Shown: in pieces, positions 1 to 8,592 of the stretch
Layout: every line of letters starts with the position of its first letter
How positions within the stretch are numbered: the stretch's first letter is position 1
Assembly (NCBI GenBank): GCA_945787595.1
Contig: CALZJV010000037.1
Coordinates: 1 to 25,669, forward strand
Reading direction: 5' to 3'
Origin: an uncultured Desulfobacterales bacterium
Lineage (GTDB): Bacteria > Desulfobacterota > Desulfobacteria > Desulfobacterales > JAFDCJ01
Length of the DNA: 25,669 nt
Made by a program: the position numbers and the translations under genes
The notes under the pieces: generated by a model
Database searches by the model: none
What the model was told of the DNA's origin: nothing
Seen by the model: only the letters and a program-made list of their open reading frames with translations

Positions 1-1
1 A

Positions 2-1000
2 CTCAAAGCCTTCAAAGTGCTGGGAGGCAGCTACGCGGTGGCCCGGCTGGTATGCCAAAAGCTGGGCCGTCCTTTGAGCGAGGTGCCCTATGCCCAGCTG
101 GTGAGCGATGATGTACGGGAACGCATCGGGCAAATCACTCTAACTACGGCGACCGACGGTAACCACGGTCGGGGCGTAGCCTGGGCTGCGGAGCGACTGG
201 GACAAAAGGCGGTGGTCTACATGCCCAAGGGAACCGCACCCAGCCGGGTGATCGCCATCCGCTCCCATGGCGCCACCGTGGAGGTTACCGATCTAAACTA
301 TGACGACGCCGTCCGCCTGGCCTGCAGCATGGCCGAAGAAAACGGCTGGTACGTGGTTCAGGATACGGCCTGGGAGGGATACAGCGAGGTGCCCCTATGG
401 ATCATGCAAGGGTATCTGACCATGTGTTCAGAGACGGTCGATCAGTTGCGTGCCGAAGATGCCTATCCGACCCATATCTTTGTGCAGGCCGGCGTGGGTG
501 CCCTGGCCGGGGCCGTGGTGGGCTACCTGGCCCAGGTATTTCAGGAACCGCGTACCAAGTTTATCATCATGGAACCAAACAACGCGGCCTGTATCTTCGC
601 TTCGGCCGCCGCCGGCGACGGCCGGCCCCATGCGGTCACGGGGGACCTGGACACGATCATGGTAGGCTTGGCCTGCGGGGAGCCCAACCCCCTTTCCTGG
701 GAAATTTTACGTGATATTCCCAGTGCATATGTGAGCTGCGACAACTGGGTGGCCGCCAACGGTATGCGTATCCTGGCCAATCCAATCGGCGGGGACGCTT
801 CGGTCGAGGCGGGGGAATCCGGCGCCGTGGGTATCGGTTTGATGGACCTTCTGGCAAACCATGCCGATTTTGAGGCCCTCAAGGACAGTCTAGAAATTGG
901 TCCCGATTCCACGCTGCTTTGCTTCAACACTGAAGGTGCCACCGATCCGGTTAACTACCAGGAGATCATCTGGCACGGCAACCATCCGTTTATTGGTTAA
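2..1000 (+). CDS. ygeX: 2,3-diaminopropionate ammonia-lyase, 5' end cut by window edge
   Basis: PLP-dependent fold-type II lyase that converts 2,3-diaminopropionate to pyruvate and two ammonia in the cytoplasm. The frame is open from base 2, so the N-terminus lies outside the window; about 70-75 residues are missing compared with the E. coli protein (398 aa). The GTG at 17 is only the first start-like codon and not the true start. The PLP Schiff-base lysine is the AAA at 14-16, in the context [10 protein letters not shown]. The phosphate-binding TDGNHGRG motif follows, whose Asp matches E. coli Asp120, and [10 protein letters not shown] contains the match to Asp189. Both acid residues are used for the D- and L-isomers in E. 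coli. [12 protein letters not shown] and a C-terminal NTEGATDP segment also fit. ygeY follows after 97 bp. In the purine/urate cluster this is the last carbon-releasing step. Confidence 0.95.
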   Translation, partial: LKAFKVLGGSYAVARLVCQKLGRPLSEVPYAQLVSDDVRERIGQITLTTATDGNHGRGVAWAAERLGQKAVVYMPKGTAPSRVIAIRSHGATVEVTDLNYDDAVRLACSMAEENGWYVVQDTAWEGYSEVPLWIMQGYLTMCSETVDQLRAEDAYPTHIFVQAGVGALAGAVVGYLAQVFQEPRTKFIIMEPNNAACIFASAAAGDGRPHAVTGDLDTIMVGLACGEPNPLSWEILRDIPSAYVSCDNWVAANGMRILANPIGGDASVEAGESGAVGIGLMDLLANHADFEALKDSLEIGPDSTLLCFNTEGATDPVNYQEIIWHGNHPFIG

Positions 1001-1010
1001 AGAAATTGGG

Positions 1011-1038
1011 GAATTCAGGAATGAGGAATCAGAAGATA
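1011..1038. repeat. Short 7-bp-period array between ygeX and ygeY
   Basis: The gap after ygeX reads as four degenerate heptads (GAATTCA, GGAATGA, GGAATCA, GAAGATA). It is a minor member of the heptad arrays found in most gaps of the window. Confidence 0.5.
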
Positions 1039-1081
1039 CCAGAAATATCAACACGTTAAGAAGTTTGAAGAGTTCATACTT

Positions 1082-1087
1082 AGGAGG
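1082..1087 (+). promoter_or_regulatory. Shine-Dalgarno site of ygeY
   Basis: AGGAGG lies 10 nt before the ATG at 1098. It decides the ygeY start: the reading frame stays open back to an ATG at 897, but that would put about 67 extra residues inside ygeX and the gap. Confidence 0.85.
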
Positions 1088-1097
1088 CGTTGAATCC

Positions 1098-2312
1098 ATG
1101 GCACAACTAAATTTTGTAAAAATTAAGGAGCTGGCCGAGAGTTACAGACCTGACATGACCCGATTTTTACGCGACATGATCCGTCTACCAAGCGAAAGCT
1201 GCCAGGAAAAAGCAGTTGTCGAGCGGATCAAAGAAGAAATGGAGGCGGTGGGATTTGATCAAGTAGAAATCGATCCCATGGGCAACGTCTTGGGTACCAT
1301 CGGAAACGGCGCGCATATAATTGCGATGGACGCTCACATAGACACCGTCGGCGTGGGCAACAAGGACAACTGGGAATTCGACCCATACGAGGGCTACGAG
1401 GACGATGAGGTGATCGGCGGCCGCGGCGCCTCAGATCAGGAGGGCGGTATGGCATCCATGGTCTACGCGGGTAAAATTATCAAGGATCTGGAACTGCAAG
1501 GCGACTACTCCCTGGTCGTGGTCGGCACCGTTCAGGAGGAAGATTGCGACGGTTTGTGCTGGCAATACATTATCAAGGAATCGGGATTGAAGCCTGAGTT
1601 CGTAGTCTCGACCGAGCCTACCGACGGCGGTATATACAGGGGCCAGCGCGGCCGCATGGAAATCAAGGTGGCGGTTAAAGGGGTCAGTGCCCATGGTTCG
1701 GCACCCGAGCGCGGTGACAATGCTATCTTCAAGATGGGACGTATCCTGGATGAACTTGAGACGCTGCACGGCCGCCTGAAAACCGACGATTTCTTAGGTA
1801 AAGGTTCTTTGACAGTTTCCGAAATATTCTACACGTCACCATCCCGCTGTGCGGTGGCGGATGGCTGCACCATCTCCATCGATCGTCGTTTGACCACTGG
1901 TGAGGACAAGGAACTCGCGCTGCAGCAAATAAGGGACCTTCCGGCTGCAAAAACCGCCAATGCTCAAGTATCCATGTACCCTTACGATAAACCCTCTTAC
2001 ACCGGTTTGGTTTATCCGACCGACTGTTACTTTCCCACTTGGGTGATTCCTGAGAACCACACGGTGACCCAATCGGCAGTGGCGACCTACAGGTCCTTGT
2101 TCGACGAGGAGCCCCGGGTGAACAAATGGACCTTTTCCACCAACGGCGTCTCCATCATGGGAATGTTTGGCATTCCTTGCGTAGGCTTTGGGCCGGGCAA
2201 GGAATCTGAGGCCCATGCACCTAACGAAAAAACATGGAAAGCCGATCTGGTGCGTTGCGCGGCCTTCTACGCCGCTTTGCCGCTCACCTACCTGGAAATT
2301 ATTGAAGATTGA
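1098..2312 (+). CDS. ygeY: YgeY, M20-family metallohydrolase (selenium-metabolism-linked type)
   Basis: Cytoplasmic two-metal hydrolase of the M20/DapE/ArgE/CPG2 group, 404 aa, which is the usual YgeY length. The five metal ligands and the catalytic acid pair are visible: His80 and Asp82 (AHIDTVG), Asp113 (GASDQEGG), Glu147-Glu148 (VQEED), Glu173 (STEPTDGG) and His373 (EAHAPNE). The dimerisation (lid) domain sits between about 180 and 295. The family is annotated as a putative selenium-metabolism hydrolase because it co-occurs with the SsnA/YgfK genes. In anaerobic purine clusters it more likely cleaves an amide or ureido bond of a ring-opened intermediate upstream of diaminopropionate; the substrate is inferred. 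The start is set by the AGGAGG site at 1082. The last codons (ATT GAA GAT TGA) lie inside a heptad array, so the C-terminal IED comes from repeat DNA. Confidence 0.94.
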   Translation: MAQLNFVKIKELAESYRPDMTRFLRDMIRLPSESCQEKAVVERIKEEMEAVGFDQVEIDPMGNVLGTIGNGAHIIAMDAHIDTVGVGNKDNWEFDPYEGYEDDEVIGGRGASDQEGGMASMVYAGKIIKDLELQGDYSLVVVGTVQEEDCDGLCWQYIIKESGLKPEFVVSTEPTDGGIYRGQRGRMEIKVAVKGVSAHGSAPERGDNAIFKMGRILDELETLHGRLKTDDFLGKGSLTVSEIFYTSPSRCAVADGCTISIDRRLTTGEDKELALQQIRDLPAAKTANAQVSMYPYDKPSYTGLVYPTDCYFPTWVIPENHTVTQSAVATYRSLFDEEPRVNKWTFSTNGVSIMGMFGIPCVGFGPGKESEAHAPNEKTWKADLVRCAAFYAALPLTYLEIIED

Positions 2313-2404
2313 AGATTGCAAATTGACTATTTAAGGAATTCTTTCCATTTAAAAAAGATGGAGCGAAGCGACATCCACAAATCTTCAATATTCAATCTTC
2401 AATT
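2301..2404. repeat. Inverted heptad-arm element, copy A (ygeY-arcC gap)
   Basis: The left arm at 2301-2325 is built of GAAGATT-like heptads. The right arm at 2378-2403 is its near-perfect reverse complement, with about 22 of 25 positions pairing. The core between them carries TTAAGGAATTC, an A-rich run and GGAGCGAAGCGACATCC (2360-2376). As RNA it would form a long, AU-rich hairpin. It starts inside the end of ygeY. Confidence 0.85.
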
Positions 2405-2434
2405 CTCCGCGGATCCGGCTAAGGGAGGTAGACC

Positions 2435-3385
2435 ATGAACGCCAAGCTTGTTTTTATCGCCATCGGCGGCAACTCGCTGATCAAGAGCAAAGAACTGCGA
2501 AGCGTCGAAGATCAGCATACCGCCATTCAAGAGACGGTCCGACATGTGGCCGATTTGATCGAGCACAATTATCAGGTACTGATCTCTCACGGCAACGGGC
2601 CTCAGGTGGGTTTCATCATGCGCCGTTCCGAAGTGGCCCGACGGGTAACCGGACTGCACCTCGTCCCGCTGGTCAACGTCGTGGCTGACACCCAGGGCTC
2701 CATCGGCTATCAGATTCAGCAGTCTTTGAACAATGAGTTAGCCAGCCGGAATACCGCAGGTCAGTGCGTAACGGTGGTCACCCAGGTGGTCGTGGACCGG
2801 AACGATCCCGGCTTTAAAGAACCGGCCAAACCGGTGGGTGAATTCTTCGACGCGGAGCAGTTAGCAGAAATCCGCCGGGATTATCCGGACTGGACCCTGG
2901 TCGAAGATGCGGGCCGCGGTTTTCGCCGGGTGGTGCCGTCTCCGGAACCCCGCGAGGTAATAGAAAGGCCGGTGATTGAATCGTTGCTCAACAGCGGCTA
3001 CCACGTAGTGACTGTGGGCGGCGGCGGCATTCCAGTGGTGCGAACAGACGCGGGTCTGGAGGGGGTAGATGCCGTGATCGACAAAGATCTGGCTTCAAGC
3101 CTGCTGGCCAACCAGTTGGATGCCGGTCTGCTCATCATCTCAACCTCGGTGGAGCAGGTCACTTTGAACTTCGGTAAGCCCGCTGAGAAGCCCATCAGCA
3201 AAATGACCGTTGCCGAGGCGGAGCAATACATTTCGCAGGGACACTTCGCCCCCGGCAGCATGCTGCCCAAGATTCAATCCGCCCTGCGCTTCTTAAAAAA
3301 CGGCGGTCAAGAAGTGATCATCACAGCCCCTGAATTCATCAAAGCGGCCGTGACCAGAGGCCGCGGCACCCATATTGTGCCGTAG
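2435..3385 (+). CDS. arcC: Carbamate kinase (YqeA/ArcC family)
   Basis: Amino-acid-kinase fold enzyme, 316 aa, normal for the family. It interconverts carbamoyl phosphate plus ADP with carbamate plus ATP; carbamate falls apart to CO2 and ammonia, so in catabolism it yields ATP. Visible motifs are the N-terminal IGGNSL loop (residues 10-15), GNGPQVGF (53-60) and the GGGGIPVV loop (195-202). AGGGAGG at 2422-2428 precedes the ATG. In E. coli the paralogue yqeA sits in the same yge cluster. Placed directly before ygeW, it is the expected partner of a carbamoyltransferase that makes carbamoyl phosphate. arcC is used as the generic symbol; yqeA is the positional equivalent. Confidence 0.92.
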   Translation: MNAKLVFIAIGGNSLIKSKELRSVEDQHTAIQETVRHVADLIEHNYQVLISHGNGPQVGFIMRRSEVARRVTGLHLVPLVNVVADTQGSIGYQIQQSLNNELASRNTAGQCVTVVTQVVVDRNDPGFKEPAKPVGEFFDAEQLAEIRRDYPDWTLVEDAGRGFRRVVPSPEPREVIERPVIESLLNSGYHVVTVGGGGIPVVRTDAGLEGVDAVIDKDLASSLLANQLDAGLLIISTSVEQVTLNFGKPAEKPISKMTVAEAEQYISQGHFAPGSMLPKIQSALRFLKNGGQEVIITAPEFIKAAVTRGRGTHIVP

Positions 3386-3390
3386 AAGAA

Positions 3391-3479
3391 AACAGAAATC
3401 GGAAGACAGAAGGCAGAGGACAGAGGGCAGAGGTCAGGAGGCAGATGTCGGAAGTCAGAGGACAGAAGACAGAGGGCAG
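3391..3479. repeat. Purine-rich 7-bp-period tandem array
   Basis: About twelve degenerate heptads of the GACAGAG/GGCAGAG type run head to tail directly after the carbamate kinase stop codon. Almost all pyrimidines on this strand are single C or T at fixed heptad positions. A related array lies at 18612-18656. Confidence 0.8.
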
Positions 3480-3505
3480 CCTATCCGCTAGCCTAAAAAT
3501 CAGCC

Positions 3506-3524
3506 AGTTTAATCGAAAAAGAAA
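3506..3524. repeat. 19-bp dispersed repeat, copy 1
   Basis: AGTTTAATCGAAAAAGAAA matches 6238-6256 with one mismatch. Both copies sit a short way after a gene end and before an inverted heptad-arm element. Function unknown. Confidence 0.5.
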
Positions 3525-3551
3525 TTTTGGCCTTGTGGAGTTTATAAAAAC

Positions 3552-3702
3552 CGAACGAACGACAAATGTCGAATTAAGGAATTTTTTCTATTTTATTATT
3601 TAAAAAAGCAGAGCGAAGCCTCCGGCTCGTAGGGGTTATAGCGCCTACGCCTCGGAGAGCGACATCCACAATTCGTCAATCGACAATCGTCATTCGTCAT
3701 TC
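3552..3702. repeat. Inverted heptad-arm element, copy B, with nested hairpin
   Basis: This has the same core as copy A (TTAAGGAATT, an A-rich run, GAGCGAAGC, then GACATCCAC). The right arm at 3671-3702 is ATTCGTC/AATCGAC-type heptads and the left arm at 3552-3575 is weaker. The core is split by 41 bp (3620-3660) that form their own GC-rich hairpin: CTCCG 3620-3624 pairs with CGGAG 3653-3657, and CGTAGG 3628-3633 with CCTACG 3644-3649. Together with 3391-3479 this fills the 335-bp gap; no gene is seen in it. Confidence 0.75.
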
Positions 3703-3720
3703 CCAGAGGAGTGCACCACC

Positions 3721-4917
3721 ATGGATACCGTAAAAATCAAAGCGCTCATCAATCAACTCGCGCAGCTCGATTACCACGATATGTACCTCAATGACTTTCT
3801 ACTGACGTGGCAAAAGAGTGACGATGAAGTGCGGGCCACGTTTCTGGTGGCCCAGATCCTGCGGGGTCTGCGTCAGAAAAATATCTCCAGCCGAATCTTC
3901 GACAGCGGTCTGGGCATTTCCCTGTTCCGTGACCAATCCACACGCACGCGCTTCAGCTTTGCCAGCGCCTGCAATCTGTTGGGCTTGGAAGTTCAGGATC
4001 TGGATGAAGGCAAGTCCCAGGTCGCCCATGGCGAAACTGTGCGCGAGACCGCCAATATGGTCTCTTTTATGGCCGATGTGATCGGCATTCGCGACGACAT
4101 GTACATCGGAAAGGGCAATGCCTACATGCGCGAAGTGGCCGAGGCCGTCAAACAGGGCTTCCTGGAGGGTGTCCTCGAACAGCGCCCCACCCTGGTCAAT
4201 CTGCAGTGCGACATTGACCACCCCACCCAGTCCATGTCCGACATGTTGCACCTGATCAACACCTTCGGCGGGGGTGAGAATCTCAAGGGCAAGAAGATCG
4301 CCATGACATGGGCCTACAGTCCTTCTTACGGCAAACCCCTTTCCGTGCCCCAGGGGGTTATCGGATTAATGACCCGCTTCGGCATGGAGGTGGTGCTGGC
4401 TCATCCCGCAGGGTACGAGATCATGCCCGCTGTGGAGGAGGTCGCCCGGTGCAACGCGGCCCGAAGCGGCGGCAGTTTTATCAAGACCAACTCCATGGCC
4501 GAAGCCTTTGAGGGTGCCCATATCGTTTATCCCAAGAGCTGGGCCCCCTTCGCCGCCATGGAGAAGCGTACCGACCTGTATGGTAAGGGCGACCACGACG
4601 GCATCGGCGTTTTGGAAAAAGAATTGCTTGCTCAGAACGCCGGCCACGAAGATTGGGAGTGTACCGAGAAATTGATGAAAAGGACCCACGAGACCAGCGC
4701 TCTGTACATGCACTGTCTGCCGGCCGACATCACGGGCGTGAGCTGTGCCCAGGGCGAGGTGGAAGCCAGCGTATTCGACCGTTACCGGGTGCCCATGTAC
4801 TTAGAGGCCAGCTATAAGCCTTACATTATTGCGGCCATGATTCTGCTGAGCAAGGTCAAGACGCCGGCGGACAATCTGAGTGATCTTCTTGAGGCCGGTA
4901 TTCCTCGTATGCGTTAG
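3721..4917 (+). CDS. ygeW: YgeW, aspartate/ornithine-carbamoyltransferase-family protein
   Basis: Cytoplasmic transcarbamylase-fold protein, 398 aa (E. coli YgeW is about 396). The carbamoyl-phosphate signature STRTR is at residues 73-77 and HCLPADITG starts at His331. The segments between them (GISLFRDQ, DLDEGKSQVAHGETVRETANM, DIDHPTQSM, TWAYSPSYGKPLSVPQG) are diagnostic of YgeW rather than of ornithine or aspartate carbamoyltransferase. The acceptor is not established from sequence. Gene context suggests phosphorolysis of a carbamoylated intermediate of purine breakdown, possibly a carbamoylated diaminopropionate, feeding carbamate kinase. AGAGGAG at 3705-3711 supports the ATG at 3721. The gene follows arcC but is separated by 335 bp of repeats. 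Confidence 0.95.
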   Translation: MDTVKIKALINQLAQLDYHDMYLNDFLLTWQKSDDEVRATFLVAQILRGLRQKNISSRIFDSGLGISLFRDQSTRTRFSFASACNLLGLEVQDLDEGKSQVAHGETVRETANMVSFMADVIGIRDDMYIGKGNAYMREVAEAVKQGFLEGVLEQRPTLVNLQCDIDHPTQSMSDMLHLINTFGGGENLKGKKIAMTWAYSPSYGKPLSVPQGVIGLMTRFGMEVVLAHPAGYEIMPAVEEVARCNAARSGGSFIKTNSMAEAFEGAHIVYPKSWAPFAAMEKRTDLYGKGDHDGIGVLEKELLAQNAGHEDWECTEKLMKRTHETSALYMHCLPADITGVSCAQGEVEASVFDRYRVPMYLEASYKPYIIAAMILLSKVKTPADNLSDLLEAGIPRMR

Positions 4918-4935
4918 CATAAGGGACTTAATTAA

Positions 4936-5105
4936 CCTCGAATATCCAATAACGAATTTCGGATCTAGAAGGAAGGAGTGAAACAGACAATTTCGAATAT
5001 CGAATAATGAATGTCGAAGGAAGGAATTCTATCAATTTTTATAAATTTAAAAGACAGAGCGCAGCGATTCCTCCCTTCGATATTCTGCGGTTCTGCGGTT
5101 CTCTT
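4936..5105. repeat. Heptad arrays and element copy C (ygeW-dctP gap)
   Basis: Two CGAATAT/CGAATTT-type heptad arrays (4938-4965 and 4992-5020) are followed by a core with GGAATTC, an A-rich run and GAGCGCAGCGATTCC (5056-5070). The outer arms, GAATGTCGAAGGAAGG near 5010 and CCTCCCTTCGATATTC near 5070-5085, are inverted copies. It ends with a duplicated CTGCGGTT module (5085-5100) that returns in copies D and I. No gene is credible in this 269-bp gap. Confidence 0.7.
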
Positions 5106-5186
5106 TTCTCCCATTCCTGAGATTCGCTGTCGTCTGGAATTTTATCATTTATTTTTTCAATCAACCTACAAAAAGGAGGAAATCTC

Positions 5187-6230
5187 ATGTTCAGGAAAGT
5201 ATCTATCGTATTTATTTTAGTAGCAAGCCTGTTGGTCTTTGCAACTGCACTGCCTGTTGCCGCCAAGGTGATCAAATTGGCCCATTTGAATCCCCAAAAC
5301 CCCTTTGATATCGCCACCGCGGCGGTCTCGGCAGTATTTAAAAATGAGGTGGAAGCCCGAACGGGCGGCGAGATCAAAGTCGAAATTTATCCGAGCGGCA
5401 CCCTGGGAAATGAACGTGAAACCATGGAGCAGGTTAAAGCCGGCATCACTCAAAGCTACATCGCCTCCGTCGGCGGTATCGCGCCGTTTTATTCCCTGAT
5501 TGACATTACCAGTATGCCATTTGCCTACAGCTCCTATGAAATCGGCTGTACACTCTACGACGGCCCCTTCGGGCAGGCACTGGCGTATGACATTCGAAAT
5601 AAAACCGGCATACGCGTCTTGGGCTTCATTCCCCAGGGATTTTTCCAATTTACCAATTCCAAACACCCGATCAAAACACCCGCAGATATGAAAGGGCTGA
5701 AAATGCGGACGATGAATAATCCCTTGCACATGGAATTTATGAATTCCTTGGGAGCGGCCGCCACGCCTGTGGCCTGGGCCGAAATCTACACCGCTCTTCA
5801 AACGGGTGTTGTCGATGGGCAACATAATCCGATCACGGTTATCAATTTAGGGAAAATCTTTGAAGTCCAAAGGTACCTGACCCTTTCGAACCACATGGCC
5901 GGCTTGTATGTGTGGGTCATTAACGACCGGTGGTTCAATGCCCTCCAACCTGAAGAGAAAACGGCTTTGCAGGGAGCTGCTGATGCAGCCGTGATCGCAG
6001 GCCGGGGAATTGACCGGTTGGTTACCGCAACCGAAAAGGGTTTGCCGGCTTTGGCCGCTAAAATGGAAATATATACCGCAACTCCTGAAGAGTTGGAAAG
6101 ATTTAGAGAAATCGCAATTCCGGCGGCAAAAAAGTTCTTCGCGCAAACCCTTGGCCAAGAAGGAACACAGTGGGTCGAGAAATATTTAAACGCCGTAGAG
6201 GAAGCAAAAAAAGCGTCAATGTCAAGATGA
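5187..6230 (+). CDS. dctP: TRAP transporter substrate-binding protein (DctP family)
   Basis: Periplasmic solute receptor, 347 aa. A signal peptide covers residues 1-26: a Lys/Arg start, a hydrophobic stretch VFILVASLLVFA, and a cleavage site after PVAA. The mature part has family hallmarks: TGGEIKVEIYPSGTLG near 53-68, GLKMRTMNNP with the carboxylate-clamping Arg174, and AEIYTALQTGVVDGQ near 194-208. The family binds mostly anionic organic acids and hands them to the DctQM membrane pair. AAGGAGGA at 5173-5180 sets the start. This gene sits inside the purine cluster, where E. coli has no TRAP system, so the ligand may be a purine or an acidic intermediate such as a ureido acid. That is an inference; the sequence does not show the ligand. 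Confidence 0.93.
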   Translation: MFRKVSIVFILVASLLVFATALPVAAKVIKLAHLNPQNPFDIATAAVSAVFKNEVEARTGGEIKVEIYPSGTLGNERETMEQVKAGITQSYIASVGGIAPFYSLIDITSMPFAYSSYEIGCTLYDGPFGQALAYDIRNKTGIRVLGFIPQGFFQFTNSKHPIKTPADMKGLKMRTMNNPLHMEFMNSLGAAATPVAWAEIYTALQTGVVDGQHNPITVINLGKIFEVQRYLTLSNHMAGLYVWVINDRWFNALQPEEKTALQGAADAAVIAGRGIDRLVTATEKGLPALAAKMEIYTATPEELERFREIAIPAAKKFFAQTLGQEGTQWVEKYLNAVEEAKKASMSR

Positions 6231-6616
<386 letters not shown>

Positions 6617-7096
6617 ATGCAAACTCGATCAATCGGCTTATTTGCTCTCAAACTGAGTTTGTTTATAGAACGGCTTGCAGCCTATCCTTGTATTGCTGCA
6701 ACCGGCGCCATGACGGTGGTAGTGCTCCTGGGAGTATTGTTTCGCTATGTCTTGCAGTCGCCGCTTTCCTGGTCCGAGGAAGTCGCCCGCTATCTCATGA
6801 TCTGGGCGGCTTCCCTGGCGCTCCCACCTTCGGCTCAAAAATATGCGGCGGTTCTAGTCAATTTAGCGGTGTTATGGTTTCTATGGATCTTAACCAAATT
6901 TGGCTATGATATGGCGCTGGAAGGCCAAAGCCAGCTTTCCCCTGTCCTGGCCAAGTACAGAATTAACATGATGTGGTCGCTTTCAGCGATCCCGGTAGCC
7001 GGCGCGTTGGCAATAATCCAAACCGTCTTGCAGATAGTGATTGATCTTTTCAGAAGAAAAGAAGACCTTGATATCAAAGGTATGGTGGACATCTGA
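6617..7096 (+). CDS. dctQ: TRAP transporter small membrane subunit (DctQ family)
   Basis: Four-helix inner-membrane subunit, 159 aa from the chosen start. Hydrophobic segments lie near 26-46, 55-72, 78-95 and 118-143. The family signature SWSEEVARYL is at 51-60. The frame is open further back to a GTG at 6563, which would add 18 residues with no hydrophobic or family feature. I prefer the ATG at 6617, although its ribosome site (CAGG near 6602) is weak. The stop overlaps the dctM start by one base (TGATG), as expected of coupled translation. The segment after the signature (ALPPSAQKYAAVLVNL) departs from the usual Gly/Ala/Arg/His pattern, so the loop may be divergent. Confidence 0.88.
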   Translation: MQTRSIGLFALKLSLFIERLAAYPCIAATGAMTVVVLLGVLFRYVLQSPLSWSEEVARYLMIWAASLALPPSAQKYAAVLVNLAVLWFLWILTKFGYDMALEGQSQLSPVLAKYRINMMWSLSAIPVAGALAIIQTVLQIVIDLFRRKEDLDIKGMVDI

Positions 7097-8421
7097 TGCT
7101 GTTATTTATCAGTCTCATTTTCTTTGGTTTGCTTTTATTGGGAACGCCTATCGGTTTTGCGCTTGGCATCACTGCGGTTTTGTCCTTGGCGAAAATGGGA
7201 GGGGTTGAACAGCTTCCAATCCTGCTCAATCCAGGGTCGGATATCTTCATTTTTAAAATGGTCTCACAGCGCTTTTATGCCGGACTCGATATGTTCACCT
7301 TGATGGCCATGCCTTTTTTTATTTTTGCCGGCGCCATCATGAATAAAAGTGGGATCACCCATCGTTTGGTGAAATTTTCAAATACGCTGGTCGGTCATCT
7401 GCGCGGCGGCCTGGCCCATGCCAACATTGTTGCCAGTATCTTTTTTTCCGGGATGACCGGGGCGGCCGTTTCCGATACAGCCGCCATCGGAACCATGCTG
7501 ATTCCGGCCATGGTAGAAGACGGCTATGACAAGGATTTCAGTGCGGCGGTCACGGCAGCATCCTCTATCATCGGCCCCACCATTCCACCAAGCAATATGA
7601 TGGTTATTTATGGGTCGTTGATGAGCGTGTCGATTGCCGGTTTGTTCGCGGCCGGTTTTGTACCCGGACTCTTAATTGCCATCTTCCTCATGATCCTCTC
7701 CGGATTCATCGCCAGAAAGCGCGGCTATCCCAAAAATGTCCGCAGCAGTCTGAAGCAGATGCTTTTTGCTACCAAAGAAGCAGTCCTTCCCTTATTGATG
7801 CCGATCATTATCCTGGGAGGCATACTGACCGGAATCTTTACCCCGACCGAAGCCGCCGCCGTTGCGGTGGGGTATGCCTTCATCATCGGGTTTTTTGTAC
7901 TGCGAACGTTAAAATTACGGGATATTCCCGACCTTCTGTATCAGACCGGCAAGACGACCGGGGTGGTGTTTCTGATTATCGGATCAGCGTCAATTCTCGG
8001 TTGGATTTTAACCATGGAACGTGTTCCCGAAGCGGTTGCTGCAGGCTTTTTAAGTGTCAGCAACAATCCGCACATCATTTTACTTCTCATTCTCGTCCTC
8101 ATGCTGATTGTCGGCATGTTTATGGATATTGCTGCAGCTTTGATTATCTTGGGCCCGATCCTGCATCCGATCGCGGTCAATAATTTAGGGATCGACCCCA
8201 TCCATTTCGGAATCATCATGGTGCTTTCGCTAAATTTGGCGTTGATGACGCCGCCGGTTGGGGCCTGTCTGTTCGTCGCCTGTAATATCAGCAACCTCTC
8301 ACTTGAAGCCTTAACGAAAGCCATCTGGCCTTTTATAATCGTTGAGGTCATCGCTCTTTTTATCATTGCTTACTGGAGTGATCTCGTTTTATTTTTCCCA
8401 CGACTGGTGGGGGTGGGGTGA
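7096..8421 (+). CDS. dctM: TRAP transporter large membrane subunit (DctM family)
   Basis: Ion-coupled transport subunit, 441 aa, hydrophobic over nearly its whole length with about 11-12 membrane spans, as normal for DctM. Recognisable segments are GLLLLGTPIGFALG at the N-terminus, MPFFIFAGAIMNKSGIT, FFSGMTGAAVSDTAAIGTM, GPTIPPSNMMVIYG and GIFTPTEAAAVAVGYA. The repeat-inverted half near the C-terminus has GMFMDIAAALIILGPI and LMTPPVGACLF. The ATG at 7096 overlaps the dctQ stop. With dctP and dctQ it forms a complete sodium-coupled TRAP system. The stop at 8419 is followed within 10 bp by an inverted heptad element that may end or stabilise the transcript. Confidence 0.95.
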   Translation: MLLFISLIFFGLLLLGTPIGFALGITAVLSLAKMGGVEQLPILLNPGSDIFIFKMVSQRFYAGLDMFTLMAMPFFIFAGAIMNKSGITHRLVKFSNTLVGHLRGGLAHANIVASIFFSGMTGAAVSDTAAIGTMLIPAMVEDGYDKDFSAAVTAASSIIGPTIPPSNMMVIYGSLMSVSIAGLFAAGFVPGLLIAIFLMILSGFIARKRGYPKNVRSSLKQMLFATKEAVLPLLMPIIILGGILTGIFTPTEAAAVAVGYAFIIGFFVLRTLKLRDIPDLLYQTGKTTGVVFLIIGSASILGWILTMERVPEAVAAGFLSVSNNPHIILLLILVLMLIVGMFMDIAAALIILGPILHPIAVNNLGIDPIHFGIIMVLSLNLALMTPPVGACLFVACNISNLSLEALTKAIWPFIIVEVIALFIIAYWSDLVLFFPRLVGVG

Positions 8422-8430
8422 CAGCTTTAT

Positions 8431-8578
8431 ATTGAATATTGAAAATTGAAAATTGAAGATTGAAGATTTGTGGTATTCTATCTTTTTTATTGTAGCCTCA
8501 TTGATGAATTAACCGGGAACAACATTTAAATAGACTGCAATCCTTAAATATTCATTCTTCAATCTTCAATCTTCAATT
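8431..8578. repeat. Inverted heptad-arm element, copy E (dctM-xdh gap)
   Basis: The left arm (8431-8469) is five or more ATTGAAA/ATTGAAG heptads and the right arm (8550-8578) is their reverse complement. The core differs from copies A and K. It is instead a reverse-complement copy of the element at 16047-16188: 8459-8488 is identical to the reverse of 16137-16166 over 30 bp, and GAACAACA and AAATAGACTG are also shared. Confidence 0.85.
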
Positions 8579-8592
8579 AATTGGGGTCCGCC

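Noticed and set aside
897..1097. N-terminal extension of ygeY back to the ATG at 897
   Set aside because: It would overlap ygeX by about 100 bp, has no family similarity, and the ATG at 1098 has an AGGAGG site and gives the normal length.
3391..3702. Possible CRISPR array
   Set aside because: The repeats are 7 bp, degenerate and directly adjacent. There are no 25-40 bp repeats with unique spacers and no cas genes.
3721..4917. Ornithine carbamoyltransferase (argF/arcB)
   Set aside because: Long diagnostic YgeW segments are present, and the neighbours are purine-cluster genes, not arginine genes.
5011..5220. 69-residue open frame before dctP
   Set aside because: It lies in repeat element C and runs into the dctP signal peptide in another frame.
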